Origin: Candidatus Nitricoxidivorans perseverans
GTDB lineage: Bacteria; Pseudomonadota; Gammaproteobacteria; Burkholderiales; Rhodocyclaceae
Assembly: GCA_030246985.1 (NCBI GenBank)
Contig: CP107246.1
Span: 746,282 to 810,281, forward strand
Length of the DNA stretch: 64,000 nt
Reading direction: 5' to 3'
Part shown: piece after piece, positions 44,774 to 61,493 of the stretch
How the letters are laid out: the number at the start of each line of letters is the position of its first letter
Position numbering within the stretch: the stretch's first letter is position 1
The notes under the pieces: generated by a model
The model's input: only the letters and a program-made list of their open reading frames with translations
What the model was told of the DNA's origin: nothing
Databases searched by the model: none
Made by a program: the position numbers and the translations under genes

Positions 44774-45673
44774 TCAGTCCTGCCTCAGCCTACCGGAGAA
44801 GAAGCCCGCCGCGACGATCAGCGCTCCGCCGATCCATTCCCGCGGCCCCATGGCTTCTCCGGCCAGGAACCATGACGACAGGGCGGCCACCACCAGTTCG
44901 AAAAGGAAAATGACGATCGCCTGATTGGCCGCCACACGGGTCAGGCCGTATTGCACGACGAGGTTGATCACCAGCAGGGTGACGCCGATGAGGACGACCA
45001 TGGCCCAGATGGAAGGATCTTCCACGCCCTTTCCGCCGCCCGACGGCTCCAGGAGTACCGCGGCCATGCCCACCACGACCATGCCGAAGAACACGGCCAC
45101 CGACTTGATCTCGATGGATAATTGCGGCGTCCGGCGGATCAGGACATTCGAGAGCGCGAACAGGAAACCGGCCCCGAGGCCCATCCACTCGGCGCCGTTC
45201 CCCGGCCAGGGCAGGCCCAGGCCGGGATGCCAGAGCATGGTGGCGGCGCCCGCCAGCGACAGGGCCATCACGCCGGCGCCGACGGCATTCACCCGCTCGT
45301 TCAGCAACAGGCGCGCCAAAAACAGCGTCCACAGGGGCGCCAGGTAGAACAGCAGCAGCACGCGCATCACCTCGCCGTGAAGCATGGCCAGCACATAGCC
45401 GAGGTTGCAGCCGGCGGAGGCCAGGGCGATCGCGACGAGCCAACCGTTCGGCCGTGCGCCGCGCAGCCGCGGCCACAGAAACGGCAGGCCCAGCGCCAGC
45501 GCGACGGCGTAGGTCAATGTCGTGGCCAGTGCGCCGGAAAGCCCGCCCGCCTCGACCACCCGATAGGGATACCAGATCAGTCCCCAGACGGTGGCGCCCG
45601 CCAGCAGGGAAGCAATGGCCGCGGCCCGTCCCGATCGCCGCCCTGACCTATAATCCGTGCTTTCCACGCCCAT
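44774..45673 (-). CDS. DMT-superfamily (EamA) transporter
   Basis: 299-residue membrane protein with about ten transmembrane helices in two EamA repeats (first repeat to about residue 150, second from about 160). Examples are LLAGATVWGLIWYPYRVVEAGGLSGALATTLTYAVALALGLPFLW and the late IVIFLFELVVAALSSWFLAGEAMGPREWIGGALIVAAGF, the usual signature of the second EamA domain. The substrate is unknown; relatives export amino acids or other metabolites. The ATG at 45673 lies 14 nt from the divergent dapC start and overlaps its promoter region, so a somewhat internal start is possible. Confidence 0.87.
   Translation of the reverse strand: MGVESTDYRSGRRSGRAAAIASLLAGATVWGLIWYPYRVVEAGGLSGALATTLTYAVALALGLPFLWPRLRGARPNGWLVAIALASAGCNLGYVLAMLHGEVMRVLLLFYLAPLWTLFLARLLLNERVNAVGAGVMALSLAGAATMLWHPGLGLPWPGNGAEWMGLGAGFLFALSNVLIRRTPQLSIEIKSVAVFFGMVVVGMAAVLLEPSGGGKGVEDPSIWAMVVLIGVTLLVINLVVQYGLTRVAANQAIVIFLFELVVAALSSWFLAGEAMGPREWIGGALIVAAGFFSGRLRQD
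45649..45654 (+). promoter_or_regulatory. Putative -10 element of dapC
   Basis: Plus-strand TATAAT, 33 nt before the dapC GTG. The -35 is weak. It lies inside the first codons of the divergent transporter gene. Confidence 0.5.
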
Positions 45674-45687
45674 CGCTCCGCTTTTTA

Positions 45688-46881
45688 GTGAACCCCAACC
45701 TCGCCAAGCTTCACCCCTATCCCTTCGAAAAGCTGCGCCAACTGTTCGCCGGGGTCGTGCCGCCGGTCGGGCTGAAGGAAATCAGGCTGTCGATCGGGGA
45801 ACCGCAACACGGCACGCCGGACTTCATCAAGTCGGCCCTGGCATCGGGCCTGGATGGGCTGGCGAATTATCCCACGACCCAGGGCGGCGACGACCTGCGC
45901 GTCGCCATCGGCGACTGGATCGCCCGCCGCTACGGCATTCCGGCGCCCGCCCCGGCCACCCAGGTGCTTCCCGTCAACGGTTCGCGCGAGGCCCTGTTCG
46001 CCTTCGCCCAGTGTGTCGCCGATTCGTCGAAGCCCGGCGGCCTGGTGCTCTGCCCCAACCCCTTCTACCAGATCTACGAGGGCGCGGCCTATCTGGCGGG
46101 GCTCGCGCCGGCCTTCTGCAACCAGCTTCCCGAGAACGGTTTCGCCACCGGTTTTTCCGGCGTTCCGGAAGACGTCTGGCGCCGCGTCCAGCTCATCTAT
46201 GTCTGCTCGCCGGGCAACCCGACCGGCAGAGTCATGTCGCTGGAGGAGTGGCGCGAACTGTTCGCGCTTTCCGACCGCCACGGCTTCGTCATCGCCTCCG
46301 ACGAGTGCTATTCGGAGATCTATTCCGACGAGGCCGCCCCGCCGCTCGGCGGCCTGGAAGCGGCCCGCAGGCTCGGTCGCGACGACTACCGCGACCTCGT
46401 CGTGTTCTCCAGCCTGTCCAAGCGCTCGAACGTGCCGGGCATGCGATCCGGTTTCGTCGCCGGCGACGAAACCCTCATCGGGAAATTCCAGCTATACCGC
46501 ACCTACCACGGCTGCGCCATGAACCCGGCCGTCCAGGCGGCATCAACCGCCGCCTGGCGCGACGAGGCCCATGTGATCGAGAACCGCCGGCTCTACCGCG
46601 AAAAATTCGAGCACGTGACGCCCCTGATCGCCCGCCATCTGGAAACACGCATGCCCGACGCCGGCTTCTATCTCTGGGCCCGAACACGCATGCCCGACAC
46701 AGAGTTCGCCCGCGAGCTATACCATCAATATAATGTCACCGTGCTTCCAGGCAGTTTCCTGGCCCGCGAGTCGGGAGGCGTCAACCCGGGCGCGAACTTC
46801 ATCCGCATCGCCCTGGTCGCCGGCCTGGATGAATGCCTCGAAGCCGCCGGCCGCATCGCCGATTTCTGCCGCAATCCCTGA
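45688..46881 (+). CDS. dapC: Succinyldiaminopimelate transaminase DapC
   Basis: DapC aminates N-succinyl-2-amino-6-ketopimelate in the succinylase route to lysine and meso-diaminopimelate. The 397-residue class I aminotransferase has MNPNLAKLHPYPFEKLRQLF at the start, NYPTTQGGDDLRVAI, the PLP-ring contacts CSPGNPTGRV and SDECYSEIY, and the PLP lysine in SSLSKRSNVPGMRSGFVAG. The GTG at 45688 is chosen because the family start begins there. It is followed 15 nt later by dapD, the next gene of the same pathway. Confidence 0.94.
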   Translation: MNPNLAKLHPYPFEKLRQLFAGVVPPVGLKEIRLSIGEPQHGTPDFIKSALASGLDGLANYPTTQGGDDLRVAIGDWIARRYGIPAPAPATQVLPVNGSREALFAFAQCVADSSKPGGLVLCPNPFYQIYEGAAYLAGLAPAFCNQLPENGFATGFSGVPEDVWRRVQLIYVCSPGNPTGRVMSLEEWRELFALSDRHGFVIASDECYSEIYSDEAAPPLGGLEAARRLGRDDYRDLVVFSSLSKRSNVPGMRSGFVAGDETLIGKFQLYRTYHGCAMNPAVQAASTAAWRDEAHVIENRRLYREKFEHVTPLIARHLETRMPDAGFYLWARTRMPDTEFARELYHQYNVTVLPGSFLARESGGVNPGANFIRIALVAGLDECLEAAGRIADFCRNP

Positions 46882-46896
46882 ACAGAGGAACACATC

Positions 46897-47715
46897 ATGC
46901 ACGAGCTGCAACAGACCATCGACCAGGCGTGGGAAGACCGCGCCAGCCTCCAGCCCGGCGCCGCGCCAGCCCGCATCGGCGAGGCCGTCGCGCACATCCT
47001 GAACGAGCTGGATGAGGGGCGGCTGCGCGTTGCCGAGAAGATCGACGGAGAATGGGTCACGCACCAGTGGATCAAGAAGGCCGTGCTGCTTTCCTTCCGC
47101 CTGGAGGATAATGCCCTGCTGGACGGCGGCGCACTGCGCTGGTTCGACAAGGTGCCGACCAAATTCGCCCATTACGACACGCACACCTTCCAGAAGGGCG
47201 GTTTCCGGGCGGTGCCCGGCGCCGTGGCCCGGCACGGCGCCTTCATCGGCAGGAACGTCGTGCTGATGCCCAGCTTCGTGAACATCGGCGCCTACGTCGA
47301 CGAAGGCTCCATGGTCGACACCTGGGCCAGCGTGGGCTCCTGCGCCCAGATCGGCAAGCATGTGCATCTGTCCGGCGGCGTCGGCATCGGCGGCGTCCTG
47401 GAACCGCTCCAGGCCAACCCGACCGTCATCGGCGACAACTGCTTCATCGGCGCCCGCTCGGAGATCGTCGAGGGCGTCGTCGTCGAGGACAACTGCGTCA
47501 TCTCCATGGGCGTATTCATCGGCCAGAGCACCAAGATCTACGACCGCGTCACCGGCGAGGTCAGCCACGGCCGCGTGCCGGCCGGCTCGGTGGTCGTCAG
47601 CGGCAGCCTGCCCTCCTCCGACGGCCGCTACAGCCTGTACTGCGCCGTCATCGTCAAGAAGGTCGATGCCCAGACCCGCGCCAAGACATCGATCAACGAA
47701 TTGTTGCGCGACTGA
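46897..47715 (+). CDS. dapD: Tetrahydrodipicolinate N-succinyltransferase
   Basis: DapD makes N-succinyl-2-amino-6-ketopimelate from tetrahydrodipicolinate and succinyl-CoA. The 272-residue product has the helical N-terminal domain ([15 protein letters not shown]). A left-handed beta-helix of hexapeptide repeats follows (about residues 100-225), including [42 protein letters not shown], with the catalytic region [16 protein letters not shown]. The length is normal. Confidence 0.98.
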   Translation: MHELQQTIDQAWEDRASLQPGAAPARIGEAVAHILNELDEGRLRVAEKIDGEWVTHQWIKKAVLLSFRLEDNALLDGGALRWFDKVPTKFAHYDTHTFQKGGFRAVPGAVARHGAFIGRNVVLMPSFVNIGAYVDEGSMVDTWASVGSCAQIGKHVHLSGGVGIGGVLEPLQANPTVIGDNCFIGARSEIVEGVVVEDNCVISMGVFIGQSTKIYDRVTGEVSHGRVPAGSVVVSGSLPSSDGRYSLYCAVIVKKVDAQTRAKTSINELLRD

Positions 47716-47750
47716 GGTTGCGCGACCGACCCTCACCGACGGAGGCCGGC

Positions 47751-50943
<3,193 letters not shown>

Positions 50944-50955
<12 letters not shown>

Positions 50956-51020
50956 TGGGACTCGAACCCACGACGACTGGAATCACAATCCAGGACTCTA
51001 CCAACTGAGCTACAGCCACC
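50944..51020 (-). tRNA. tRNA-His (anticodon GTG)
   Basis: 77 nt including the extra G at position -1 typical of tRNA-His and an encoded CCA. Acceptor GUGGCUG pairs with CAGCCAC, with discriminator C73. The anticodon loop is UUGUGAU. Its CCA end overlaps the stop end of prmB antisense. Confidence 0.95.
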
Positions 51021-51040
51021 ACCGTAAAATCGTCTGCTAC

Positions 51041-51117
51041 TGGTCCGCCCGGCGAGACTCGAACTCACAACCCCCGGCTTAGAAGGCCGGTGCTCTATCC
51101 GGTTGAGCTACGGGCGG
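51041..51117 (-). tRNA. tRNA-Arg (anticodon TCT)
   Basis: 77 nt cloverleaf with encoded CCA. Acceptor CCGCCCG pairs with CGGGCGG. The anticodon stem-loop is CCGGCCUUCUAAGCCGG. It lies between tRNA-Pro and tRNA-His in the cluster. Confidence 0.95.
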
Positions 51118-51146
51118 TTCGCCGAACAGGTCTCGGGAAGGCGCCT

Positions 51147-51223
51147 TGGTCGGGGTGGAGGGATTCGAACCCCCGACATCTTGCTCCCAAAGCAAGCGCG
51201 CTACCGGGCTGCGCTACACCCCG
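51147..51223 (-). tRNA. tRNA-Pro (anticodon TGG)
   Basis: 77 nt cloverleaf with encoded CCA. Acceptor CGGGGUG pairs with CACCCCG. The anticodon stem-loop is CUUGCUUUGGGAGCAAG. First gene of the Pro-Arg-His cluster. Confidence 0.95.
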
Positions 51224-51233
51224 AGTGCCGCGC

Positions 51234-51262
51234 ATTCTACCGGCGGCGGGCGGAACGGTCAA
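51234..51262 (-). promoter_or_regulatory. Promoter of the tRNA Pro-Arg-His cluster
   Basis: Minus-strand -35 TTGACC (51257-51262), 17 nt, -10 TAGAAT (51234-51239), 10 nt before tRNA-Pro. Confidence 0.8.
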
Positions 51263-51289
51263 TCGCCGCATCGGGACAAGACAATCAAC

Positions 51290-51318
51290 TTGCAGCTCAC
51301 GGTGGTTTCGTTTATAAA
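51290..51318 (+). promoter_or_regulatory. Promoter of dksA
   Basis: Plus-strand -35 TTGCAG (51290-51295), 17 nt, -10 TATAAA (51313-51318), 30 nt before the dksA ATG. Confidence 0.6.
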
Positions 51319-51348
51319 GCGCCTTTGCCTGACTATGGACTTTTCAGC

Positions 51349-51774
51349 ATGGCCGAAGATTTTCTGCACAAACAGTTCCCGCCCTATGTGCCCAAGAAAG
51401 GCGAGGAATTCATGAACAGCAAGCAGTTGGCGCACTTCCGGAAAATACTGGAATCGCTCAAGTCCGAGCTGCTCGGTGACATCGAGCGCACCGTCCACAC
51501 GATGCAAGACGAGGCCACGGTGTTCGCCGACCCCAACGACCGAGCCAGCCAGGAATCCGATATCGCCCTGGAGCTGCGCAACCGCGACCGGGAACGCAAG
51601 CTGATCAAGAAGATCGACGAGTCCATTACCCGGATCGACAGCGGCGAATACGGCTACTGCAACAGTTGCGGCGTCGAAATCGGCCTGAAACGCCTGGAAG
51701 CCCGCCCGACAGCGACGCTGTGCATCGACTGCAAGGAACTGGAGGAGAGACGGGAGAGGCAAATGGCGAAGTAA
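51349..51774 (+). CDS. dksA: RNA polymerase-binding transcription factor DksA
   Basis: DksA binds in the secondary channel of RNA polymerase and with ppGpp shuts down rRNA and tRNA promoters. The 141-residue product has the coiled-coil (SKQLAHFRKILESLKSELLGDIERTVHTM) with the tip DPNDRASQESD containing the essential aspartates. The four-cysteine zinc finger follows (CNSCGVEIGLKRLEARPTATLCIDC), then the C-terminal helix. Length and motifs are normal. The stable-RNA promoters in this window are its expected targets. Confidence 0.97.
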   Translation: MAEDFLHKQFPPYVPKKGEEFMNSKQLAHFRKILESLKSELLGDIERTVHTMQDEATVFADPNDRASQESDIALELRNRDRERKLIKKIDESITRIDSGEYGYCNSCGVEIGLKRLEARPTATLCIDCKELEERRERQMAK

Positions 51775-51789
51775 TTTCTCCGGACAAAG

Positions 51790-51817
51790 AAAAAAGGACG
51801 CTTCCGCGTCCTTTTTT
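51790..51817. terminator. Bidirectional terminator between dksA and pnp
   Basis: Stem GGACGC (51796-51801) / GCGTCC (51806-51811), loop TTCC, flanked by an A-run and a T-run. It works for dksA (+) and for the end of the rimP-pnp operon (-). Confidence 0.9.
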
Positions 51818-51838
51818 GTTGCCTGTCAACAACAGACC

Positions 51839-53944
<2,106 letters not shown>

Positions 53945-53962
53945 GGGAATTCCTTCAGTGTC

Positions 53963-54232
53963 TTATTTGCGCAGGCCGAGGCGTTCGATCAACGCGCGAT
54001 AGCTGTCGGCGTTCTTGCTCTTCAGGTAGTCCAGCAGCTTGCGGCGCTGGCTGACCATGCGCAGCAGGCCGCGGCGCGAATGGTGGTCCTTCACATGTTC
54101 CTTGAAGTGACCGGTGAGGTCGTTGATGCGGGCGGTGAGGAGCGCAACCTGGACTTCGGGGGATCCGGTATCCCCCTGGGCGCGCTGGAAATCGGCGACG
54201 ATTTTCGCCTTGTCGGCGGTGGCAAGAGACAT
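53963..54232 (-). CDS. rpsO: 30S ribosomal protein S15
   Basis: The 89-residue S15 binds the three-way junction of 16S helices 20-22. The sequence is canonical: [64 protein letters not shown] about 78 nt before the ATG gives it its own promoter; the leader of this length could host the known S15 autoregulation, though I did not identify a specific pseudoknot. Confidence 0.98.
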   Translation of the reverse strand: MSLATADKAKIVADFQRAQGDTGSPEVQVALLTARINDLTGHFKEHVKDHHSRRGLLRMVSQRRKLLDYLKSKNADSYRALIERLGLRK

Positions 54233-54309
54233 GGTTTTCCTTTCAAACGCTGGGATGAAATGGAAGGCGGCCCCGGTTTGATAGAGCGTGCCTCCATGAA
54301 GAGCGTGCG

Positions 54310-54315
54310 ATTATA
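54310..54315 (-). promoter_or_regulatory. -10 element of rpsO overlapping the truB stop
   Basis: Minus-strand TATAAT whose inner TAA is the truB stop codon. The -35 is weak (no close TTGACA match at 16-18 nt). Confidence 0.55.
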
Positions 54316-55039
54316 CCCGACCGGCAAGCACTCCGACCGAAAGCAGACGCCCATCCCGCGCCGATTCGTCCATCTGCGCCAGTTGATCGAGGGAACAGGC
54401 GTCGGTCACGTCGAAATCGCCGATGCGCGTGCGCCGCAGCGCCGACAGGTGCGCCCCGCATCCCAGCGCCTCGCCGATGTCCGCCGCAAGCGTGCGGATG
54501 TAGGTGCCCTTGCTGCACGCCACTTCGATTTCGAATTGGTCTCCTCCAAAGGAAAGCAGCCGCAGTTCATGGATGGTCACTCGGCGCGGCGGCCGTTCCA
54601 GCTCGATGCCCTGCCGGGCGTATTCGTAAAGGGGCTTGCCGTCGCGCTTCAGGGCCGAGTACATGGGCGGCACCTGCTCTATCTCGCCGGTGAATTGAAC
54701 AAGCGCCTCCCGTACCCGTGCCTGGGAGACCTCGACGGGCCGGGTTTCCAGCACGCCCCCTTCGGCATCCGCGGTATCGGTGGTCACGCCGAGCCGCACC
54801 GCGGCCCGGTAGGTCTTGTCGGCGTCGAGCAGCATGCCGGCGAATTTCGTCGCTCTTCCGAAGCACAGCAGCAGAAGCCCTGTGGCCATGGGATCGAGCG
54901 TGCCGGTATGTCCGGCCTTGGCGGCGTTGAACAGCCACTTCGTCCGTTGCAGGGCCGCGTTGGATGAAGCGCCCGCGGGCTTGTCGAGCAACAGCACGCC
55001 GTCGATTCGGCGTTTCGGAGCGCTTCGGGGCTTGTTCAC
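54311..55039 (-). CDS. truB: tRNA pseudouridine(55) synthase TruB, C-terminally short
   Basis: TruB makes pseudouridine 55 in the T loop of all elongator tRNAs. The catalytic core is complete: DGVLLLDKPAGASSNAALQRTKWLF, GHTGTLDPMATGLLLLCFGRATKFA with the catalytic Asp, LDADKTYRAAVRLGVTTDTADAEG and CSKGTYIRTLAADIGEALGCGAHLSALRRTRIG. The protein ends at 242 residues where relatives of about 300 continue into the C-terminal (PUA-like or TruB-C) domain. The start is GTG overlapping the rbfA stop by 4 nt. The core should be active; tRNA affinity may differ. Confidence 0.93.
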   Translation of the reverse strand: MNKPRSAPKRRIDGVLLLDKPAGASSNAALQRTKWLFNAAKAGHTGTLDPMATGLLLLCFGRATKFAGMLLDADKTYRAAVRLGVTTDTADAEGGVLETRPVEVSQARVREALVQFTGEIEQVPPMYSALKRDGKPLYEYARQGIELERPPRRVTIHELRLLSFGGDQFEIEVACSKGTYIRTLAADIGEALGCGAHLSALRRTRIGDFDVTDACSLDQLAQMDESARDGRLLSVGVLAGRV

Positions 55040-55407
55040 TCGTGACGGTCGGACCTGACGGCCTCGTCGATCAGGTTGGACAGGTAGGTGCCGCGCTCGA
55101 TCGAGGCGTCATAGACGAAATGGAGCTCCGGGGTATGGTGGATGCGCACGCGCCGGCCAAGTTCGCGGCGCAGGAAGCCAGCAGCATGGGCCAGGCCGCG
55201 CGCCACCTCATCGTCTTTCTCGTGCCCGGCGAGTGAAGTGTAGAACACCTTGGCATGCGTGTAGTCCGGGCTGATCTCGACGCCGGTGATCGTCACCAGC
55301 GGCAGCAAGTGCGCGACGCGCGGGTCCTTCACCTCGCGCAGCAGTGCGGAAAGGTCGCGGTGGATCTGCTCGACGACCCGGCTGGCGCGGGAAAACTCCT
55401 TTGGCAT
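55036..55407 (-). CDS. rbfA: Ribosome-binding factor A
   Basis: RbfA assists late 30S maturation and cold adaptation. The 123-residue KH-like protein begins MPKEFSRASRVVEQIHRDLSALLREVKDPRV and contains TITGVEISPDYTHAKVFYTSL and the strand-helix AAGFLRRELGRRVRIHHTPELHFVYD, all typical. It sits 2 nt after infB. Confidence 0.97.
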   Translation of the reverse strand: MPKEFSRASRVVEQIHRDLSALLREVKDPRVAHLLPLVTITGVEISPDYTHAKVFYTSLAGHEKDDEVARGLAHAAGFLRRELGRRVRIHHTPELHFVYDASIERGTYLSNLIDEAVRSDRHE

Positions 55408-55409
55408 CG

Positions 55410-57995
<2,586 letters not shown>

Positions 57996-57997
57996 AA

Positions 57998-59488
57998 TCA
58001 AGCCTCCGGTTGCTCTTCCGCAAACCAGTGGGCGCGGGCGGTGGTGATCAGGACACGGGCGGCAGCCTCGTCGATGCCGGTCATTTCGACCAGTTCATCC
58101 ACCGACAGGTCGGCCAGGTCGTCGCGGGTGAAAACCTTGTGGCGGGACAGGTTGGCGGCCAGTCCCTTGTCCATGCCCGGAAGGGCGAGTAAATCGTCGG
58201 CGACCTTTTGCAGAGCCTCCTCGTCGACGATCGCTTCGGTCAGCAGGACGTTGCGCGCGCGATCACGAAGCTCGTTGACCGTCGTCTCGTCGAAGGCGTC
58301 GATCTCCAGCATTTCAGTGAGAGGCACGTAGGCGATCTCCTCCAGCGTCGAGAAGCCTTCCTGGATCAGGATGTCGGCCACCTCCTCGTCCACGTCCAGC
58401 TTTTCCATAAACAGGCCACGGATGGCGAACGTCTCGGTTTCCTGCTTCTGCTGCGATTCCTCGACGGTCATCAGGTTGATGGTCCAGCCGGTCAGTTCCG
58501 AGGCCAAGCGCACGTTCTGGCCACTGCGGCCGATGGCGATGGCCAGGTTGGCCTCGTCCACCACCACGTCCATGCTGTGCTTTTCCTCGTCCACCACGAT
58601 GGACGACACCTCGGCCGGCGCCAGGGCACCGATGACGAACTGCGCCGGATCTGCGGACCACAGCACGATGTCGACGCGCTCGCCGGCCAGCTCGTTGGTC
58701 ACCGCGGTCACGCGCGAACCGCGCATGCCCACGCAGGTGCCGATCGGGTCGACGCGCGGATCGTTGGACTTGACGGCGATCTTGGCGCGCACGCCGGGGT
58801 CGCGGGCGGCGGACTTGATCTCCAGCAGGCCGTTCTCAATCTCCGGCACCTCCAGTTCAAAGAGCTTCATGATGAATTCGGGCGCCGTGCGCGAGAGGAT
58901 CAGTTGCGGGCCGCGCGCGGCGCGGTCGATCTTCTTCAGCCAGGCGCGCACGCGGTCGCCGGGGCGCAGGTTCTCCTTCGGGATCATCTGGTCGCGCGGC
59001 AGCAGCGCCTCGATGCGGCCGGCCTCGACGATGGCGTTGCCCTTCTCCATGCGCTTGATCTGTCCGGTGACCAAGTGTTCCTTGCGTTCCAGGAAGTCGT
59101 TCAGCACCTGCTCGCGCTCGGCGTCGCGGATCTTCTGAAGGATCACCTGCTTGGCCGCCTGGGCGCCGATGCGGCCGAAGTCGATGGGCTCCAGGCTCTC
59201 CTCGATATAGTCCTCGAGGGCCACATCGGCCACCTGCTGCTGGGCATCGGCCAGGCCGATCTGCTGCTCCGGGTTCTCGACCATGTCGTCGGGCACCACC
59301 AGCCAGCGGCGGAAGGATTCGAAAGACCCGGTGTTGCGGTCGATCTCGACGCGCACGTCGGCCTCGTCGTTGATGCGCTTCTTGGTGGCGGACGCCAGCG
59401 CCAGTTCCAGGGCGGCGAACACGATATCCTTGTCCACGTTCTTCTCGCGGGCCAGGGCATCCACCAGCAACAGCAATTCGCGGCTCAT
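57998..59488 (-). CDS. nusA: Transcription termination/antitermination factor NusA
   Basis: NusA binds RNA polymerase and RNA, modulating pausing, termination and rRNA antitermination. The 496-residue product has the N-terminal polymerase-binding domain ([38 protein letters not shown]), the S1 domain ([31 protein letters not shown]) and KH1/KH2 ([51 protein letters not shown]). Two C-terminal acidic repeats end with helix-hairpin-helix units. The length matches the E. coli-type protein. It starts 18 nt after rimP. Confidence 0.98.
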   Translation of the reverse strand: MSRELLLLVDALAREKNVDKDIVFAALELALASATKKRINDEADVRVEIDRNTGSFESFRRWLVVPDDMVENPEQQIGLADAQQQVADVALEDYIEESLEPIDFGRIGAQAAKQVILQKIRDAEREQVLNDFLERKEHLVTGQIKRMEKGNAIVEAGRIEALLPRDQMIPKENLRPGDRVRAWLKKIDRAARGPQLILSRTAPEFIMKLFELEVPEIENGLLEIKSAARDPGVRAKIAVKSNDPRVDPIGTCVGMRGSRVTAVTNELAGERVDIVLWSADPAQFVIGALAPAEVSSIVVDEEKHSMDVVVDEANLAIAIGRSGQNVRLASELTGWTINLMTVEESQQKQETETFAIRGLFMEKLDVDEEVADILIQEGFSTLEEIAYVPLTEMLEIDAFDETTVNELRDRARNVLLTEAIVDEEALQKVADDLLALPGMDKGLAANLSRHKVFTRDDLADLSVDELVEMTGIDEAAARVLITTARAHWFAEEQPEA

Positions 59489-59506
59489 TTCAACTCCTCC
59501 AGAATC

Positions 59507-59944
59507 TCAATATTTGGGCACCAGACGCGCCTTGTCGATCGCGTCCGCGGCAATCAGATATTCGGCCTCGCCGACCCGCAGCACCACCTGGCCGTCGCGC
59601 ACGCCGATCACGCCCTTGAAATTGCGCTGATTGCCGATCGGCAACCGCAATTTGACCTGGGCTTCCTGCCCGGCGAAGCGTTCGAAGTCGGCCAGCTTCG
59701 TGAGCGGACGGTCGAGGCCGGGCGACGACACCTCCAGGCGGTCGTAATCGACGTTCTCGACGGCGAACAGGCGCGTCAGGTGATGGCTCACCGCCGCGCA
59801 GTCGTCGATCGTCACACGCCCGGCATGGTCGGCGCTGTCGATGAAGACGCGCAGCAGACGGGCGCGCGGACTCGTCTCGAAATCGACGAGCTCGTAGCCG
59901 AGGCCGGTGACGGCCTGTTCGATCAGTGCTGCCGGTTGCGCCAT
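59507..59944 (-). CDS. rimP: Ribosome maturation factor RimP
   Basis: RimP binds S12-containing 30S intermediates early in assembly. The 145-residue product has the expected two domains: LIEQAVTGLGYELVDFETSPRARLLRVFID with the core YDRLEVSSPGLDRPL (the diagnostic VSSPGLDRPL), and the C-terminal Sm-like fold. The ATG at 59944 is preferred to a GTG 7 codons upstream, which would fall on the terminator U tract. First gene of the rimP-nusA-infB-rbfA-truB-rpsO-pnp operon. Confidence 0.96.
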   Translation of the reverse strand: MAQPAALIEQAVTGLGYELVDFETSPRARLLRVFIDSADHAGRVTIDDCAAVSHHLTRLFAVENVDYDRLEVSSPGLDRPLTKLADFERFAGQEAQVKLRLPIGNQRNFKGVIGVRDGQVVLRVGEAEYLIAADAIDKARLVPKY

Positions 59945-59964
59945 TTGCGTTGATTGCCGCGCCA

Positions 59965-59993
59965 CAAATAAAAAATGGGCAGACCGCCCATTT
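59965..59993 (-). terminator. Terminator-like hairpin (possible attenuator) in the rimP leader
   Basis: Minus-strand stem AAATGGGC/GCCCATTT (59973-59980 with 59986-59993) with a 5-nt loop, followed by TTTTATTTG. This is a good intrinsic terminator, but it lies between the predicted promoter and rimP with only about 20 nt to the ATG, leaving no room for another promoter. Confidence 0.7.
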
Positions 59994-60047
59994 CAGTTCA
60001 AACCGCTCCGAACCCCACCGGGGCCGGTACCCACCAAAAGCGCGCGG

Positions 60048-60077
60048 ATTATAGCAGGATCAGGACCCCCTATGCAA
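60048..60077 (-). promoter_or_regulatory. Promoter of the rimP-nusA-infB operon
   Basis: Minus-strand -35 TTGCAT (60072-60077), 18 nt, -10 TATAAT (60048-60053). The transcript would have a leader of about 100 nt containing the terminator-like hairpin. Confidence 0.6.
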
Positions 60078-60091
60078 TCGGGAACAGGGCT

Positions 60092-60955
60092 TCAAAGAGA
60101 CTTCAGCAATGCCTCGATCTCCTGCGGCGGCAACTCCCGCCACTGGCCCCGCTTCAGGCTCGACGGCAGCGTGACCGGGCCGTAGCGCACCCGCATCAGG
60201 CGGCTGACGGTGAGGCCGACGGCCTCGAACATGCGGCGCACTTCCCGGTTGCGGCCCTCGGTCAGCGTCACGTTGTACCAGCGGTTGGCGCCCTCCCCGC
60301 CCGCCGCCACGATGCGCTCGAAGCGGGCCAGGCCGTCTTCCAGCTCGATGCCGGCGGTCAGTCGCGCGAGCGCCGCCTCGTCCGGTTCGCCGAGCACGCG
60401 CACGGCGTACTCGCGCTCCAGCTCGTAGCGGGGATGCATCAGACGGTTGGCGAGTTCGCCGCCGCTGGTGAAGAGCAGCAGGCCGCAGGAGTTGAAGTCG
60501 AGGCGGCCGATGGCGATCCAGCGGCCGCCGTGGATGCGCGGCAGCCGGTCGAAGACGCTCGGACGCCCGCTCGGATCGTCACGGGAGACGATTTCGCCTT
60601 CGGGCTTGTGGTAGAGCAGCACCCGCGGCAAGCGGGCGTCCCCGGTCTTCATCTGCACCAGACGGCCATTGACCTTGACCTTGTCGCCGGGGCCGATGCG
60701 CTGGCCGACATGGGCCGGCTCGCCGTTCACGCTGACGCGGCCTTCGGCGATCCACGTCTCGATTTCGCGGCGCGCGCCTTGGCCGGCGTCCGCCAGGGCC
60801 TTCTGGAGCTTGACCGTTTCCACCGGCTCGGCCGGGCGAGAGGGAGCCGGGGCTGCCGGCCGCCCTGCGGTTCCCCGGTCAGGCTTGCTCGGCGGACGCA
60901 GCGGGCTGTTCTTGCGGCGCGGGCGCGGCGTCGGTTTCTGTCGGGGGTTCGGCAA
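60092..60955 (-). CDS. rluB: 23S rRNA pseudouridine synthase RluB
   Basis: RluB makes pseudouridine 2605 in 23S rRNA. The S4 domain ([44 protein letters not shown]) is followed by the RsuA-family catalytic core: [67 protein letters not shown] with the catalytic Asp, and [29 protein letters not shown] basic proline-rich N-terminal stretch of about 45 residues precedes. The only start before the S4 domain is TTG at 60955, inside the end of scpB (77-nt overlap), so the start is less certain than the identity. Confidence 0.9.
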   Translation of the reverse strand: MPNPRQKPTPRPRRKNSPLRPPSKPDRGTAGRPAAPAPSRPAEPVETVKLQKALADAGQGARREIETWIAEGRVSVNGEPAHVGQRIGPGDKVKVNGRLVQMKTGDARLPRVLLYHKPEGEIVSRDDPSGRPSVFDRLPRIHGGRWIAIGRLDFNSCGLLLFTSGGELANRLMHPRYELEREYAVRVLGEPDEAALARLTAGIELEDGLARFERIVAAGGEGANRWYNVTLTEGRNREVRRMFEAVGLTVSRLMRVRYGPVTLPSSLKRGQWRELPPQEIEALLKSL

Positions 60956-61493
60956 GATCCATCACCTTTTCGATTTCGGTCAGCGGGGGAAGTTCGGAGA
61001 TGCTCCTCAGACCGAGATCGTCGAGGAACTTCCGGGTCGTGGCATGCAGCGCCGGCCGTCCGGGCGCATCCCGGTGGCCGACGACGTCGATCCAGCCGCG
61101 CGCCTCCAGGGTTTTCAGCACGTTGGGGGATACCGCGACGCCGCGGACGTCCTCGATGTCGCCGCGCGTCACCGGCTGGCGGTAGGCGATGATGGCCAGG
61201 GTTTCCATGGCGGCGCGCGAATAGCGGGGCGGGCGCTCGTTCCTGAGCCGGTCGAGGAAACCCTGGTATTCCGGCCGCGTGCGGAAACGCCAGCCGGATG
61301 CAAGTTGCACCAGCTCGACGCCGCGGCCGGCCCAGTCGCGGCGCAGATCGTCGAGCAGCGCGCGCCAGGTGTCGTCGTCGAATGGGTCGTCGAAGAGCTT
61401 CTTCAGCTCCGAAAGCGGCATGGGCTCACCCGCCGCCAGCAGGGCCGCCTCGAGGACGATCTTGAAATCTTCAGGCTTGTAGAGCTGGATCAT
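60879..61493 (-). CDS. scpB: Segregation and condensation protein ScpB
   Basis: ScpB is the winged-helix kite subunit of the SMC-ScpAB chromosome condensin. The 204-residue product has two winged-helix domains: [29 protein letters not shown], and [67 protein letters not shown], the most conserved part. An acidic/alanine-rich tail follows. It overlaps scpA by 23 nt. smc itself is not in the window. Confidence 0.96.
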   Translation of the reverse strand: MIQLYKPEDFKIVLEAALLAAGEPMPLSELKKLFDDPFDDDTWRALLDDLRRDWAGRGVELVQLASGWRFRTRPEYQGFLDRLRNERPPRYSRAAMETLAIIAYRQPVTRGDIEDVRGVAVSPNVLKTLEARGWIDVVGHRDAPGRPALHATTRKFLDDLGLRSISELPPLTEIEKVMDLAEPPTETDAAPAPQEQPAASAEQA

